In this document: piece by piece, positions 13,233 to 25,437 of the stretch
How positions within the stretch are numbered: the stretch's first letter is position 1
How the letters are laid out: each line of letters begins with the position of its first letter
DNA from: Monosporascus cannonballus
Lineage: Eukaryota > Ascomycota > Sordariomycetes > Xylariales
DNA length: 64,000 nt
Assembly (NCBI GenBank): GCA_004154925.1
Contig: QJNS01000310.1
Coordinates: 18,237-82,236 of the forward strand
Direction of reading: 5' to 3'
The notes under the pieces: model-generated
Databases searched by the model: none
Told to the model about the DNA's origin: nothing
What the model saw: the letters and a program-made list of their open reading frames with translations, nothing else
Made by a program: the position numbers and the translations under genes

Positions 13233-16200
13233 ATGTCGCATAGCTACGATGTTGGTACGAGAGCTTGGCAACCGGATGCCACCGAGGGCTGGGTGGCGTC
13301 CGAGGTTGTCAAGAAGACGGTCAATGGTGATAAGGTGACGCTGGAGTTCAAGCTCGAGAACGACGAGGTATGGCAAATCACGAAGTCCGAACCTTGAGCC
13401 GGCTCGTAGCTAACCGCTTCTGAATCTCTTCACCAGATCAAAACCATCGAAGTCGCTCTCGATGCCTTGCAGAACTCCGGCGACCCGTCTCTGCCCCCTC
13501 TAATGAACCCCTCTATGCTTGAGGCCAGTGACGATCTGACAAACCTGTCCCATCTCAATGAACCTGCTGGTATGTTCTACGCTTTATACTCCCGCCCGGA
13601 GCTGTCCGCTTCTGAACGACCAGCTGCCGGTCTGCTAGCGAGCTGCTTTCGCTGATCCTTATCCTCCCGTATCTTGCAGTGCTTCAAGCGATCCGCCTCC
13701 GATATGCCCAAAAGGAGATATATACCTACAGTGGAATTGTCCTAATAGCCACGAACCCTTTCGCTCGGGTCGATTCTCTCTACGTTCCGGGAATGGTTCA
13801 GGTGTATGCTGGCAAGCAGAGGGAGACACAGGCACCTCATCTGTTCGCCATCGCCGAGGAGGCGTTCATGTGAATACCAGCCCTGTTACCGTCCTCCTTG
13901 TTGTGACGCCGAGGCTAACCCAACCTGCTCAGGAAAATGGTCAAGGATGGTAAGAATCAAACCGTAGTGGTTTCCGGTGAGTCTGGTGCCGGGAAAACAG
14001 TCAGCGCAAAATACATCATGCGGTACTTTGCAACAAGAGAATCCCCCGACAATCCCGGCGGCCGGTCCAAGAAGGGGGCCGAAGCCATGAGTGAGACGGA
14101 AGAACAGATTTTAGCCACAAATCCCATAATGGAAGCTTTCGGAAACGCCAAAACGACTCGAAACGACAACTCGTCGAGATTCGGCAAGTATATCGAGATC
14201 ATGTTCGACGATAAGACAAACATCATCGGAGCCAGGATCCGGACCTACCTACTCGAGCGCTCGAGGTTGGTCTTCCAGCCCTTGAAGGAGAGGAACTACC
14301 ATATATTCTACCAGCTCCTTGCTGGTGCAACAGAGAAAGAGCGCCAGGAGCTTGATCTCTTGCCCGTTGAACAGTTCGACTACCTCAACCAAGGCAATGC
14401 CCCAACCATCGATGGCGTTGACGACAAGGCTGAGTTCGTAGCTACCAAGAAGTCTCTCAGCACCATCGGCGTGGACGAATCCCAGCAGGCGGGTATCTTC
14501 AAACTGCTCGCCGGTCTGCTCCACCTCGGCAATGTTAAGATCACGGCGTCGCGGAACGACAGTGTGCTAGCCCCGACTGACCCGTCGTTGGAGCGGGCGT
14601 GCGCCATTCTCGGTATCGATGCCACCGAATTTGCCAAGTGGACCGTGAAGAAACAGCTCGTCACGCGTGGCGAGAAGATCGTGTCTAACCTGACGCAGCA
14701 GCAAGCTACAGTCGTGCGTGACTCTGTCGCCAAGTACATATATTCCGCTCTGTTCGATTGGTTGGTCGAGGTGATCAATAGGAGTCTTGCCACTGAAGAA
14801 GTCCTGAACCGTGTCGCTTCCTTCATTGGAGTGCTCGATATCTACGGCTTTGAACATTTTGCCAAGAACTCATTTGAGCAGTTCTGTATTAATTACGCCA
14901 ACGAAAAGTTACAACAGCAATTCAACTCGCACGTCTTCAGACTTGAGCAGGAGGAGTACGTCAGGGAACAGATCGACTGGACCTTCATTGACTTCTCCGA
15001 TAACCAGCCATGTATCGACTTGATTGAGGGCAAACTGGGTATCCTATCGCTACTGGATGAAGAGTCGAGGTTGCCCATGGGCACAGACGACCAGTTCGTT
15101 ACCAAGCTTCATCATAACTTTGCCGCCGACAAGAACAAGTTCTACAAGAAGCCACGGTTCGGCAAGTCCTCCTTCACTGTTTGTCATTATGCCGTCGATG
15201 TCACGTATGAATCGGAGGGCTTCATCGAGAAGAACAGGGATACCGTACCAGACGAGCATATGGAAGTCCTCCGTGCTTCTACCAATCAGTTCCTCGGCCG
15301 GGTACTCGCTGCGGCGTCGGCTGTCCGTGAGAAAGACGTCGCCTCCACCGGCTCCGCCGTCGCAAAGCCTACGGCAGGGAGAAAGATTGGAGTGGCTGTT
15401 AACCGCAAGCCCACTCTTGGCGGCATCTTCCGCTCATCCTTGATCGAGCTCATGACGACCATCGGGAACACCAATGTTCATTACATACGATGTATCAAGC
15501 CGAACGAGGCCAAGGAAGCATGGAAGTTTGAAGGTCCCATGGTTCTCAGCCAGCTGAGAGCCTGTGGCGTGCTCGAGACCATTCGCATTAGTACTGCTGG
15601 TTATCCGGGTCGTTGGACCTACGAGGAGTTTGCGCTGCGATACTACCTGCTAGTGCCTTCAACTCAATGGCAGACCGAGATCCGGCAGTTGGTCAAGGAA
15701 ATCCTCGCGAAAGCGCTCGGTTCACTCACAGGTTCGGGGACAGATAATTACCAGCTGGGTTTAACCAAGATCTTCTTCCGCGCTGGTATGCTTGCCCACC
15801 TGGAAAACCTTCGCCAGACTCGCATGAGCGAAGCGGCCACCTTGATCCAGAAGAATCTCAAGGCGAGATACTACCGGCGCAAGTATCTCGAAGCTCGTGG
15901 ATCCATCGTGACCTTCCAGTCACTGGTCAGGGCTCATGCCACTCGACTAAGGGCGCAGGAGCTGCGGACAAACAAGGCAGCCACGACAATCCAGAGAGTG
16001 TGGAGGGGACACAAACAGCGAAAGGAGTTCCTTCGCATACGCAATCATGTCGTGCTTGCCCAAGCCGCTGCTAGGGGTTATCTTCGCAGAAAGGAGATTA
16101 TGGAAACCCGTGTGGGCAATGCCGTCCTCCTGATCCAGCGAGTATGGCGCGCGCGGCGGGAGCTGCGTAAGTGGAGAAGCTACCGCAAGAAAGTCATCCT

Positions 16201-18385
16201 CGTGCAGAGCCTGTACCGTGGCAGAAAGGCGAGGAAAGAGTATAAGAAGATACGGGAGGAGGCTCGCGATCTTAAGCAGATCTCCTACAAGCTGGAGAAC
16301 AAGGTCGTTGAATTGACTCAGTCCCTAGGGACCATGAAGTCACAAAACAAGAGCCTCCTCACCCAGGTCGAAAATTACGAAAGTCAGATCAAATCATGGA
16401 AGAACCGGCACAATGCCCTCGAGACCAGGTCAAAGGAACTCCAGGCGGAAGCCAACCAGGCCGGTATCGCCGTTGCGAAATTGCAGGCCATGGAGGAAGA
16501 GATGAAGAAGTTACAGCACAATTTTGAAGAATCTGCATCGAATGTCAAGAGGATGCAGGAGGAAGAACGGGAGCTGAGGGAATCTTTGCGATCCGCGAAT
16601 TCGGAGCTGGAACGCATCCGGGAGGAGAGGGAGCAACAGGAAAACGAGAAGCTATCACTGAGGGAGCAATTGGCGCAGCTGTCCGAAGAACTCGAGCTGG
16701 CCAGGCGGTCCGGCCCGGTCAATGGAGAGGTGACGAATGGCAACGCTGGCCCTCCGCCACCGTACGGCTTGATTAACCTAGTCTCGTCCAAGAAGCCCAA
16801 GCGACGGAGCGCCGGCGCCGAGCCACGCGAGATGGACCGGTTCAGTGCTGCTTACAACCCTCGTCCCATCTCCATGGCTGTTACGGGTGGTGTTCACAGA
16901 CCTCTCCCGGGCGTCGGTTTCATTCCGGGCGTGGATACGATCGAGGTGGAGCTGGATAATCTGCTAGCCGATGAGGACGGGTTGAACGAGGAGGTGACGA
17001 TGGGCCTCATCAAGAACTTGAAGATCCCATCTCCAAATACGAACCCCCCACCCTCGGACAAGGAGGTCCTCTTCCCATCTTATCTCATTAACCTAGTGAC
17101 GTCAGAGATGTGGAACAACGGCTTCGTCAAGGAGTCGGAGAGGTTCCTCGCCAATGTGATGCAGTCGATCCAGCAAGAGGTCATGCAGCACGATGGCGAC
17201 GACGCGATCAACCCCGGCGCTTTCTGGCTATCAAACGTTCACGAGATGCTCTCGTTCGTCTTCCTAGCAGAAGACTGGTACGAGGCCCAGAAGACCGACA
17301 ACTACGAGTACGATAGGCTCCTGGAAATCGTCAAGCACGACCTCGAGAGCTTGGAATTCAACATCTACCATACGTGGATGAAGATCCTTAAGAAGAAGTT
17401 GCACAAGATGATCATCCCGGCCATCATCGAATCTCAGTCGCTGCCCGGCTTCGTCACGAATGAAAGTAACAGATTCCTTGGCAAGCTGCTGCAGACGAAC
17501 TCAGCCCCTGCCTACAGCATGGACAACTTGCTCAGTCTGTTGAATAACGTCTTTAGGGCGATGAAGGCCTACTACCTAGAAGACTCTATCATCACTCAGA
17601 CGGTCACCGAACTGCTCCGCCTAGTCGGCGTCACAGCGTTTAACGATCTGCTGATGCGCCGGAACTTCCTTTCTTGGAAGAGAGGTCTGCAGATCAATTA
17701 CAACATCACCCGTATCGAGGAGTGGTGCAAGAGCCATGACATGCCCGAGGGCACGCTACAGCTTGAGCATCTCATGGTACGTTGATCTAAGCGCTGGCCT
17801 CATTTGAATTTTTCTGACGTGGGCTCTAGCAAGCGACGAAGCTCCTCCAGCTCAAGAAGGCGACATTGAACGATATCGAGATTATCCAAGACATCTGCTG
17901 GATGTGAGTGTTTCCTGTATATGCCTCCAATTCTTCTCACAGCCTGGCTAACCCTGCTATGTAAAGGCTCTCGCCCAACCAGATTCAAAAACTGCTAAAC
18001 CAGTACCTGGTGGCGGATTACGAACAGCCCATCAACGGAGAGATCATGAAGGCAGTAGCGTCCCGGGTGACGGAAAAGAGCGACGTGCTCCTGTTGCAGG
18101 CCGTGGATATGGACGACAGCGGACCTTACGAGATCGCCGAGCCGAGAGTGATCACTGCTCTTGAGACCTACACCCCATCATGTACGTTTTTAGGTTGAGT
18201 CCCCGGTGCGTCGACAGTGATTGACTAACGCGTCTCCAGGGCTACAAACCCCACGACTTAAGCGCCTGGCCGAGATCGTATCTGCGCAGGCCATCGCTCA
18301 GCAGGAAAAGTTGGAGGCGGAAGAATACGAAGCTAACGGCGAGGGCTTCGCCGAGGCGGACGAAGCCGAGGTCGATGCTGCCTAG
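13233..18385 (+). CDS. myo2: Class V myosin heavy chain (Myo2/MyoE)
   Basis: Seven exons: 13233-13367, 13437-13569, 13680-13869, 13933-17776, 17830-17903, 17967-18181, 18240-18385; 1578 residues, the normal size for fungal myosin V. Order of domains: N-terminal SH3-like subdomain (WVASEVVKKTVNG), motor with P-loop GESGAGKT (about residues 168-175), switch I region NDNSSRFGKY, switch II DIYGFEHF, actin-binding region and HYIRCIKPNE, six tandem IQ motifs (about 786-925; light-chain binding), coiled coil (about 928-1075), a proline-rich linker, and the cargo-binding DIL domain (about 1200-1540). It carries secretory vesicles and organelles along actin to hyphal tips. The single large exon holds most of the motor, neck and tail. 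Start chosen at the first ATG before the conserved WxPD motif. Confidence 0.97.
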
Positions 18386-19440
18386 AACAGCGACGTAGCC
18401 GCAGAGCCCGGGTCCTTGTCGTCTCAGCACTGCTCAGGCTGTCCCATGGACGCCAGGCCTGTCCGTGCTCGATGCTCGCGACGGGGAGGCGTATGTCGCA
18501 TTGGCTCCGGGGATCCGAGCCTCACATTTACTACCCCAGCTACATGCGGGACAAAAGCGGCACGAGAAACATGCGAGCAGCCCTCGTATGCGGTGAGGTA
18601 CCCGCCGTTAACGGATGTCGAAGTGGTGGATGGAAGTAGAATGCTCGCGAGCATAACGGGGATGGGGGCGTTTCAATGCAGTTTCCTTTTGGCTCTAACA
18701 AGAGTGTATCGAGAACCGCATCATCTGGCATCTGAGTTGTACGGCCGTATATTTGTGAATATAACTGTCGAGAGGGCTGATGTTTTCTACCATGCCGGCT
18801 GATAGCGAGAGAGCCTGGTCCTATCATCACACACGCGTGTCCGCTACGCTATGTAATTCTTAAGCCGACCACTCGCGTGCATAGCTAGGCTGCCCTATTG
18901 TTCACCCCAAAGATAACAAACTCCACGACGGATACCAGTGCTGGGTTACTTTCGTTTGATGGCATTTGATCTCCATCCGGCAGGAACACTCGCCCCAGGG
19001 GGTAGGGGTAAACCACAAATACCTACGTTGCATGTCACTGCGGAAGAATGGGTGGGACAAGAGATAGGGAGGGGAAAAGCGGAAAGGCTAAAGGGAGAGC
19101 TGAGGATAGGAGGGCAAGGACGGAGAGCTTAGGAAAGAGATATAGGGGGAAAGGGAGCGGAGCACGTGACTTTGCCAACAGTTTTTAGCTATAGGTACCT
19201 CACTGGGTACATACGAATGAGCTAGGTGTGTATATGTATGTACAAGCAGCAAGCCTCCCGAAAATTTCGGGTCCGTTTCCTGCGAACCCTCTCTCTTCAC
19301 ATTCGAAACGGCGATAGAGGTTCAGGTTTAAAAAACGGTCTTTTCGAGTTACAGGATTACTTAATACTTAAACCGGCCAACGAGACCTTGTTCGGCCTGT
19401 TCTTAAAACTCTTTAGCGAAGGGCAAAAAGGGAAAGGGGA
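18386..19440. other. Intergenic region between myosin V and Fap7 genes
   Basis: About 1.05 kb. The first 500 bases are GC-balanced and probably 3'UTR of the myosin gene. No gene is supported. A purine-rich stretch lies at about 19050-19160, and the 70 bases directly before the Fap7 ATG are AT/purine-rich. Confidence 0.55.
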
Positions 19441-20297
19441 ATGATGCGCACTTCGCCGAACATCATCATCACGGGCACCCCGGGCGTCGGCAAGACCACG
19501 CACTGTGAGGCCTTGGCGGAGAGGACGGGGCTGCGGCACCTCTCGGTCAACCAGATCGTCAAGGAGAAGGGGTGCCACGAGGGCTGGGACGAGGAATTCA
19601 TGAGCTGGATCGTGGACGAGGACAAGGTGAACAGCATACCATCATTAAAATATCTAGCGCGCGCAGAGGCACACGCGCGCGCGCCCCATCCCTTGTGTCG
19701 CGATAGATAGAAAGGGAAGATGAGGCAGGGGCTTACGGAAACGTCGCAGCTACTGGACGAGATCGAGCCCGAGGCCCTCGCAGGCGGCTGCATCATCGAC
19801 TGGCACGCGTGCGACCTGTTCCCCGAGAGCTGGATCGACCTCGTGGTCGTCCTGCGCGTGGACTCGACGGCGCTGTACGATCGCCTGACGGCAAGGTACG
19901 TGCGTTCCGTTCAGGGCGCGGGAAATGAAGACCTCTCCCCTCCCCTTTCCTCCTCATCTTGCCACCAACCGCCCCTTCTTTCTTACCCTGCACCACCCCC
20001 TCTCCCAACCAGCCACTACCCAGGCAAACTAACCCCTGGGTGTGCGCACCCGCTAGGAAATATCCGGAGGCGAAGCTGCAGGAGAACCTGGACTCGGAGA
20101 TCATGCAGGTGCTGCTGCAGGAGGCGCGGGACTCGTACGACGCCGAGATGGTCGTCGAGCTCAGCAGCAACGACGCCGACGAGATGGAGAGCAACGTCGA
20201 CCGCATCGAGGCGTGGGTCAGGCAGTGGAAGAAGGACCAGGCCGCGCGGCGGGAGACGACAGAAGGCGAAGCGGGAGGGGAAGGTGGCGGGGAGTAA
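19441..20297 (+). CDS. fap7: Adenylate kinase/NTPase Fap7 (hCINAP/AK6 family), 40S ribosome maturation
   Basis: Three exons: 19441-19626, 19750-19895, 20057-20297; 190 residues. The N-terminus holds the family's Walker A loop in the form GTPGVGKTT (Thr in place of the more common Ser), followed by the NMP-binding part (HLSVNQIVKEKG, EEFMSWIVDEDK). Exon 2 carries LLDEIEPEALAGGCIIDWH and CDLFPESW, a hallmark of Fap7/AK6, then VVLRVDSTALYDRLTAR; exon 3 begins KYPEAKLQENLDSEIMQ, also diagnostic. The tail is Glu/Gly-rich. Family role: small nuclear/cytosolic ATPase and adenylate kinase that binds Rps14 and is required for cleavage of 20S pre-rRNA. Intron 2 (19896-20056) is longer and pyrimidine-rich. 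A second Met directly follows the first, so 19444 is an equally good start. Confidence 0.93.
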
Positions 20298-21065
20298 GGC
20301 AATAGATTGTGCTCCCCATTCTGTCTGATACGTAATAAACTGCTAGGTAAAAGAAACCCGGGAAGAGCTTTAGGGGTTTTTTGTCGGGCTTCCCCTATAC
20401 GTATGCAATATGGCTTCATTCATAAGCTGTTTGATTGTCACGACCCTGTGTGCAATACCAGCCAGATCGACCCAGTCTCATAGATTCCTACGGCGGTCAC
20501 TTGGCAGGCGGCGTATCGCTCGTACATGCCAAATAGACCCTAGGAAGCCGATGACGGCAGCATCTGCGAGCAGCGTGGTGGCATACCCTCTACAGGCCTA
20601 AGCAGGGTAGGTGTCTGAAGGCACAGTGTACATAGTTGTATAGTCACTGTGTGTATATATAGTGTGTAAATTTTGGGACCAACTTTTTGTTAGGCGCATA
20701 TAGCTGGCTGGTACTACATGCACGATACATCCGACTACAGACTTCGTCGCGGCTGGACGTAAGTATCAATATTGTACTAACGAGTACCCACGCCAAAAAA
20801 AAAAGGAGATCACACATATCACCGTATGCGTCACCGGCCGAGCATGAAACTAGCTACATAGGTAACCCCCTTCAGCAGGACACCTTCACATATATAAGTC
20901 CTGTCCCGTTGCGTGTACGGACGTCGCGACCAGAGGGGGGTAAACGGCATCTAATTTCTATTTCCGTTTCTCTTCCCCCACTATCATATTATCTCCCTTC
21001 TCCTCGACCCCTTAATCCACCACTCCCCCCACCCCCCCGGGGTTAAAAAAAAAAAGATCCAAAAG
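20298..21065. other. Intergenic region between Fap7 and ITPase genes
   Basis: No gene is supported in these 770 bases. The last 120 bases before the ITPase ATG are pyrimidine-rich with C runs, then an A11 run at 21046-21056, a common arrangement in fungal leaders. Confidence 0.55.
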
Positions 21066-21437
21066 ATGGCCCCCCCGGTCGTGAACTTCATCACGGGCAA
21101 CGCCAACAAGCTGGCGGAGGTCCGGGCGATCCTCGAGCCGGCGGGCATCGAGGTGCGGAGTCGGGCGCTCGACCTGCCCGAGATCCAGGGCACGCTCGAG
21201 GAGGTGACGCGCGCCAAGTGCCGCGCCGCCGCCGACCTCGCCGGCGGCCCCGTCCTCGTCGACGACACCTGCCTCTGCTTCGACGCCCTCAACGGCCTGC
21301 CGGGCCCCTACATGTAAGTCGAGCCGTATCCGCGTGCGTGCACGCGTGGCGCCGTGTTATCTTTAGAGACCGAGGAGGAGGGGGGGGGGGGGGGGGGGGG
21401 GGGATGGGGGGGGGGGGGGGGGGGGGTNNNNNNNNNN

Positions 21438-21469
<32 letters not shown>

Positions 21470-22107
21470 CGGAGAGGATCTGCGTACTGACCGAGGTGGC
21501 GGTGGGCAGCAAGTGGTTCATGAAGTCGATCGGCCACGAGGGCCTGAACAACCTGCTCGCGGCGTACGAGGACAAGTCGGCGCAGGCCGTCGCCACGTTC
21601 GGCTTCTGCCGGGGCCCGGGCCACGAGGTTCTATTGTTCCAGGGTCGGACGAGCGTACGTATAGGCCCCGTCGCGGCCGGCGATGTGGGAAGCCGGCGAG
21701 CTAATCTCCGGAAAATAGGGGAAGATAGTGCCCGCCAGAGGACCGGCCTACTTCGGTATGTTCTGACCCAGAACGGACTCTTCCTTCCGAGGCACCTAAT
21801 TATTACTATTATTCCGCGCCGTCGGGGTGTTGGGACGGTCATATCTGTTGTGCGACAATAGCTGACTTGGCTTCCTAGGCTGGGACCCCATATTCGAGTA
21901 CAACGGACAGACGTGAGTCCCTTCCTTCTCTCCCTGTGCCCACCCCATCTTGCTTACTGCTTCCGTCGATGGGCGCGGATGAGTTAACACGAGCGCCGTA
22001 TGTCTAGCTATGCCGAGATGGACAAGGCTGAGAAGAACAAGATCTCACATCGCTTCAAGGCCCTCGAAAAACTATGCGAGTGGATCGAAGGGGGCATGAA
22101 GGAGTGA
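21066..22107 (+). CDS. ham1: Inosine triphosphate pyrophosphatase (HAM1/ITPA)
   Basis: Five exons: 21066-21313, 21510-21654, 21719-21755, 21879-21912, 22008-22107; 187 residues, the normal length. Diagnostic sequences: [12 protein letters not shown] at the N-terminus (nucleotide-binding), [65 protein letters not shown] and the C-terminal [10 protein letters not shown]. It hydrolyses ITP, dITP and XTP to the monophosphates and so cleans the nucleotide pool. Intron 1 contains a run of G, a 10-base N gap and a run of C; because the gap is inside the intron, the protein is intact, but intron length is unreliable. Exon 1 is strongly GC-rich. It converges with the C78 peptidase gene 283 bases downstream. 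Confidence 0.95.
21380..21468. other. Assembly gap with flanking poly-G and poly-C runs
   Basis: G run from about 21380 to 21426 (broken by one AT), ten N at 21428-21437, then an uninterrupted C run 21438-21468. Reads entering from the left end in G and those from the right end, seen on the plus strand, end in C, i.e. both strands end in false G. This points to a sequencing artefact rather than real sequence; it lies within intron 1 of the ITPase gene. Confidence 0.9.
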
Positions 22108-22390
22108 GACGGGCAAATAGGAATGAAAATATCTTGTTGTTGACCACGAATAACCTCTATGCCCGTAGGAGGCAAGAGGTTCCTCTATATGCATAGCGCA
22201 AAGGGGGAGATATGCATGTGTACCATATATCTAGTACATGCTTTGGTGTAGTCATATGGAGCGCTATCGACGCTGGCGCACGACATGTGTAATGGCCCGT
22301 CGATAGGGCTTTCTCTATCTTAACGCTACTGCACCCTATACTCATCTACCATCGTCTTCAATCGTCTGGGAGAGCCATGATAGGTGGCGC

Positions 22391-24274
22391 TTAGCCCAGC
22401 CTAAAGAGAATTGTGTCAGCTATTGAGGTATATAGCAAGTGCGCAATCCACTGCACTACAAAATTGACGTACCTCAGAACCTCAAACTCGGGATACTTCT
22501 TCAGGTACTTATCCCCCCGGCGGTACAACTTTAACGCTAAATCGGGATTTTTGTGCTTAACTTTGCGTCCCACGTATCTGGTTATGCTGTCAGGGTCGCG
22601 GAACACTGGATCAAACACCAATAGCTCCATTGCGCCATCCAATCGTTTCTCGATGCCGATAATCGTCAAGGAGTGGCCTACCAATGCACCGCGTTACTAA
22701 GACACGTCCAAAAGCTGTAAGCAAACTATCGAGACGGCTTACCTCGATGCTGAAAGTAGACTGGCGGCAAGGACGTCCCGCGCACTTTGGCCCGTGAGTC
22801 ATGTTCGGAGGACTGGAAGTACCTCTCGATGGTCTGGAGCAGAGAGGTCTCGGCAGCTCGCGGCTCCGGGTTCTTGAACGCCTGAACTTCGCAGCTAGAA
22901 CGGTACGTGATTAGTACTAAGGGGGATTTGATCTGACCAAGAGCGCCTACGGTATTTTTAAACCGAGGAAAACCGCCTGTGCCTAAGACAAAGTTAGCTT
23001 GCGTACATCCCCACGGGTCGCAGAAGCGCAGAAGAGAAAAGGGGGGGAGGGCCTGGTGGGCGAGAGTGTGGAGATTTGGGGTACGAAATAAGGAAATACT
23101 CGCCTCCGACGTGCCTATGTACTTGCGGGTACCCTTCACGCCACCTGTCTCTAACCTTCCATGAGCATTGATGCCCATGTCCCATGCGTTCTCGATATAA
23201 TCCTGGATCCGGAAAATACTAGGAATCTTGCGACGAAACTGCGCGGCTCCCGGGGCGTCGGTACCGACGATATAGGATGCCAGCATCTGGATGTTTCGGT
23301 AACCGCAAAAACCACCTTGGCAACGAGGGCAGTTAGGTAGCCAATCCTCCAAGCGCCATCAGGACTATCTTACCTTCCCTCCGTAGCTTGGAGATATGCT
23401 GCACACACGGATGACAGAGATAGGCGTAGCATGTCGTAGGGCTCTGCCGCAGCAGTTGCTCGATTACGGGGATGATGCCTAGATGCATTCGTTAGCTGGA
23501 GATCAGGCAGGGTTGGCGGGGATAGCTGGCACACACCCTCTGAGCTGACGTATCGACCGTTACGCAATAACGAAACCAGCCTATCGGGCATTCTATCTTC
23601 GTGGGCATATCTGCCGAGTTCCGCCTTCTGCAGCTCCTGTCAGTGCCTTACGAAAAGTGAGGGGTCAGCTTCGCAATCGTACTCCAAGCCTTCTTCGCAT
23701 GTCCTCTTCATTGGACCTAGGGCCGGTCATCGACGAATTCCTCTTCTTATTCTTTGGCGAAGAAGAAGGCAACGGCGATGACATGTGCAGAATCTGCTTC
23801 CATCTGGCGACCGTCTCGGCATGTCGCTGGTGCGCGGGCACCGTCTCACTCCGGCGTTCTTGACAACGAGGTGGCGCGCTCTCATCACTGGTGGAGCGAG
23901 GGGTAGGGTAGCCCACGGGGTTGGCATCCGAGTCTTCTGAGGAAGGCTGTTCCTCAGCGGCATGAAAGCCAACGTGGTCATCGAGCTCTGCCAGGGTGAT
24001 GAACTCGCCGCAGCCGTCAACGGGGCATTCGCAAACTAGATTCTCCTCGTCGTTACTCGCAGTATTTACTCCTGCTGCTCTGATACCACTGTCTTCTCCA
24101 TCGACAATAAATGGAGATCTGTCCTCCGAGTGTAGAGTCTCCATATGCTAAAGCGTACACTTTGGTCAGCGACAGTAAGAGAGGATTTGGGTTTGGGACA
24201 GGTCTAACAAGAAGCATGGCATATTCCCTCTCTGCCTGGAAGCCGCAGAATGGGCAACTCTGTATTTGAGACAT
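22391..24274 (-). CDS. ZUFSP/ZUP1-type peptidase (family C78) with C2H2 zinc fingers
   Basis: Nine exons on the minus strand: 24274-24209, 24147-23683, 23636-23537, 23478-23374, 23315-23104, 22982-22951, 22894-22743, 22677-22473, 22400-22391; 448 residues. Two N-terminal C2H2 zinc fingers are visible: CPFCGF to HMETLH (split by intron 1) and CPVDGCGEF to HVGFH. A Ser-rich linker follows, then RLG/ELQKAELGRYAHEDRMP and the C78 catalytic domain with the catalytic Cys in GGFCGYRNIQM, the His in YFQHRGHSLTIIGIE and the Asp in LLVFDP. In animals ZUFSP cleaves K63-linked ubiquitin chains in genome maintenance; S. pombe Mug105 is the related yeast protein. Function here is inferred from family. The fifth intron (22983-23103) starts with GC (AG/GCGAGT), a rare GC-AG intron. 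Confidence 0.88.
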
Positions 24275-25437
24275 GGTTCCGTGTTTGGTTGTTCACATTC
24301 AACATCCGGTAGTGCGAGTAATATCTTACGCATGCGGCTATGTAAATGTACGGTCAGCTGGGTCGTCCGTCAGGCTCGGAGAAGCCGAGGATTGTGTTCC
24401 TCAGACATGGATGTGAAGCATTTTGTTTTAAAAAAAACCACATATAAATAAGATTGTCTGCTACAATAGTCGGCGGTATCTGGACCCCTTCAGAATCTTG
24501 AAACGGGCAGAGACTAAGTGAGCGGATGCGCGTACGTGGGTCAAGGTGGGTGATGCACGGGTTTCCTTTAATGTTTGTTCGGGCAAACCTGAGACGGACA
24601 ATGCCAGCCCCTGGCAAGCAAAAGCTGTGTGCGTTTAAGGCTAAGAAAGGATTCTTGTCCTGCACAGCTCTTCAAAATGCAACTTAAAGCATTGTGCGGG
24701 TTATGTCAACCATAAAACAAGGTATTTGTAAATGCAATCGCTGGTAGTGATGGTGTGTTTGACCGCATCTACATGCAGGCATACAAATCAGAGAGGGTAT
24801 TACTAGCTGAATATATACACTTAGAGAGATCACAACATTAGACTGACATCTACTAGTCTTAGGTATCTAGGCAGCGCTGGCTTCAGGTTCCTAGGCCGGT
24901 ACCCGCTTAATGCATAATGCAGCTATGTGACCCGGTTTCGCAGATATGCCTATGTACATATATCACCGCATTCGGTACCTTCGCATGCCATTTAGCTCTA
25001 GAGCAAAGAAGTCGCACGTATGTAATTCCTTGGTACGGTTTTTCTAAAAACATTAAGGCAGTCTGGACCCCAGTCGTGCAAGTTATGTGCGGATTCTGCG
25101 TGCTGTCCTACCTACTACACACTAGTTCCTCCTTGCCGAAAGCGATAAAAAAGGGGGAGGCGCCAAGCACGTCAGAGTCCGGTTTCTCTGGAACTACGCC
25201 CCTTTTTCGCTCCCCACCCCATATAGCACTTCAAGGGGAGTAAGTTCAGTTTCCATACTACGACGTCAAGTGATTGCGAACTTCGTTTTTTACCGTCTGG
25301 CAAAGCAGCTGATTGATGCAAATTGCGTACGCTGCAATGAATTGTCCGCTCACCCCCTTCACCCATGAGAGAGCGATTTGAGATCAATCCATAGAGTCAA
25401 GTTAGGCCCCCTATCCTTCATCTACGTAAACTACTAC
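24275..25437. other. Intergenic region upstream of the C78 peptidase gene
   Basis: Nearly 1.2 kb without a supportable gene. A 103-codon minus-strand frame at 24354-24665 has no recognisable features and no splice context; I treat it as chance. Confidence 0.5.
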
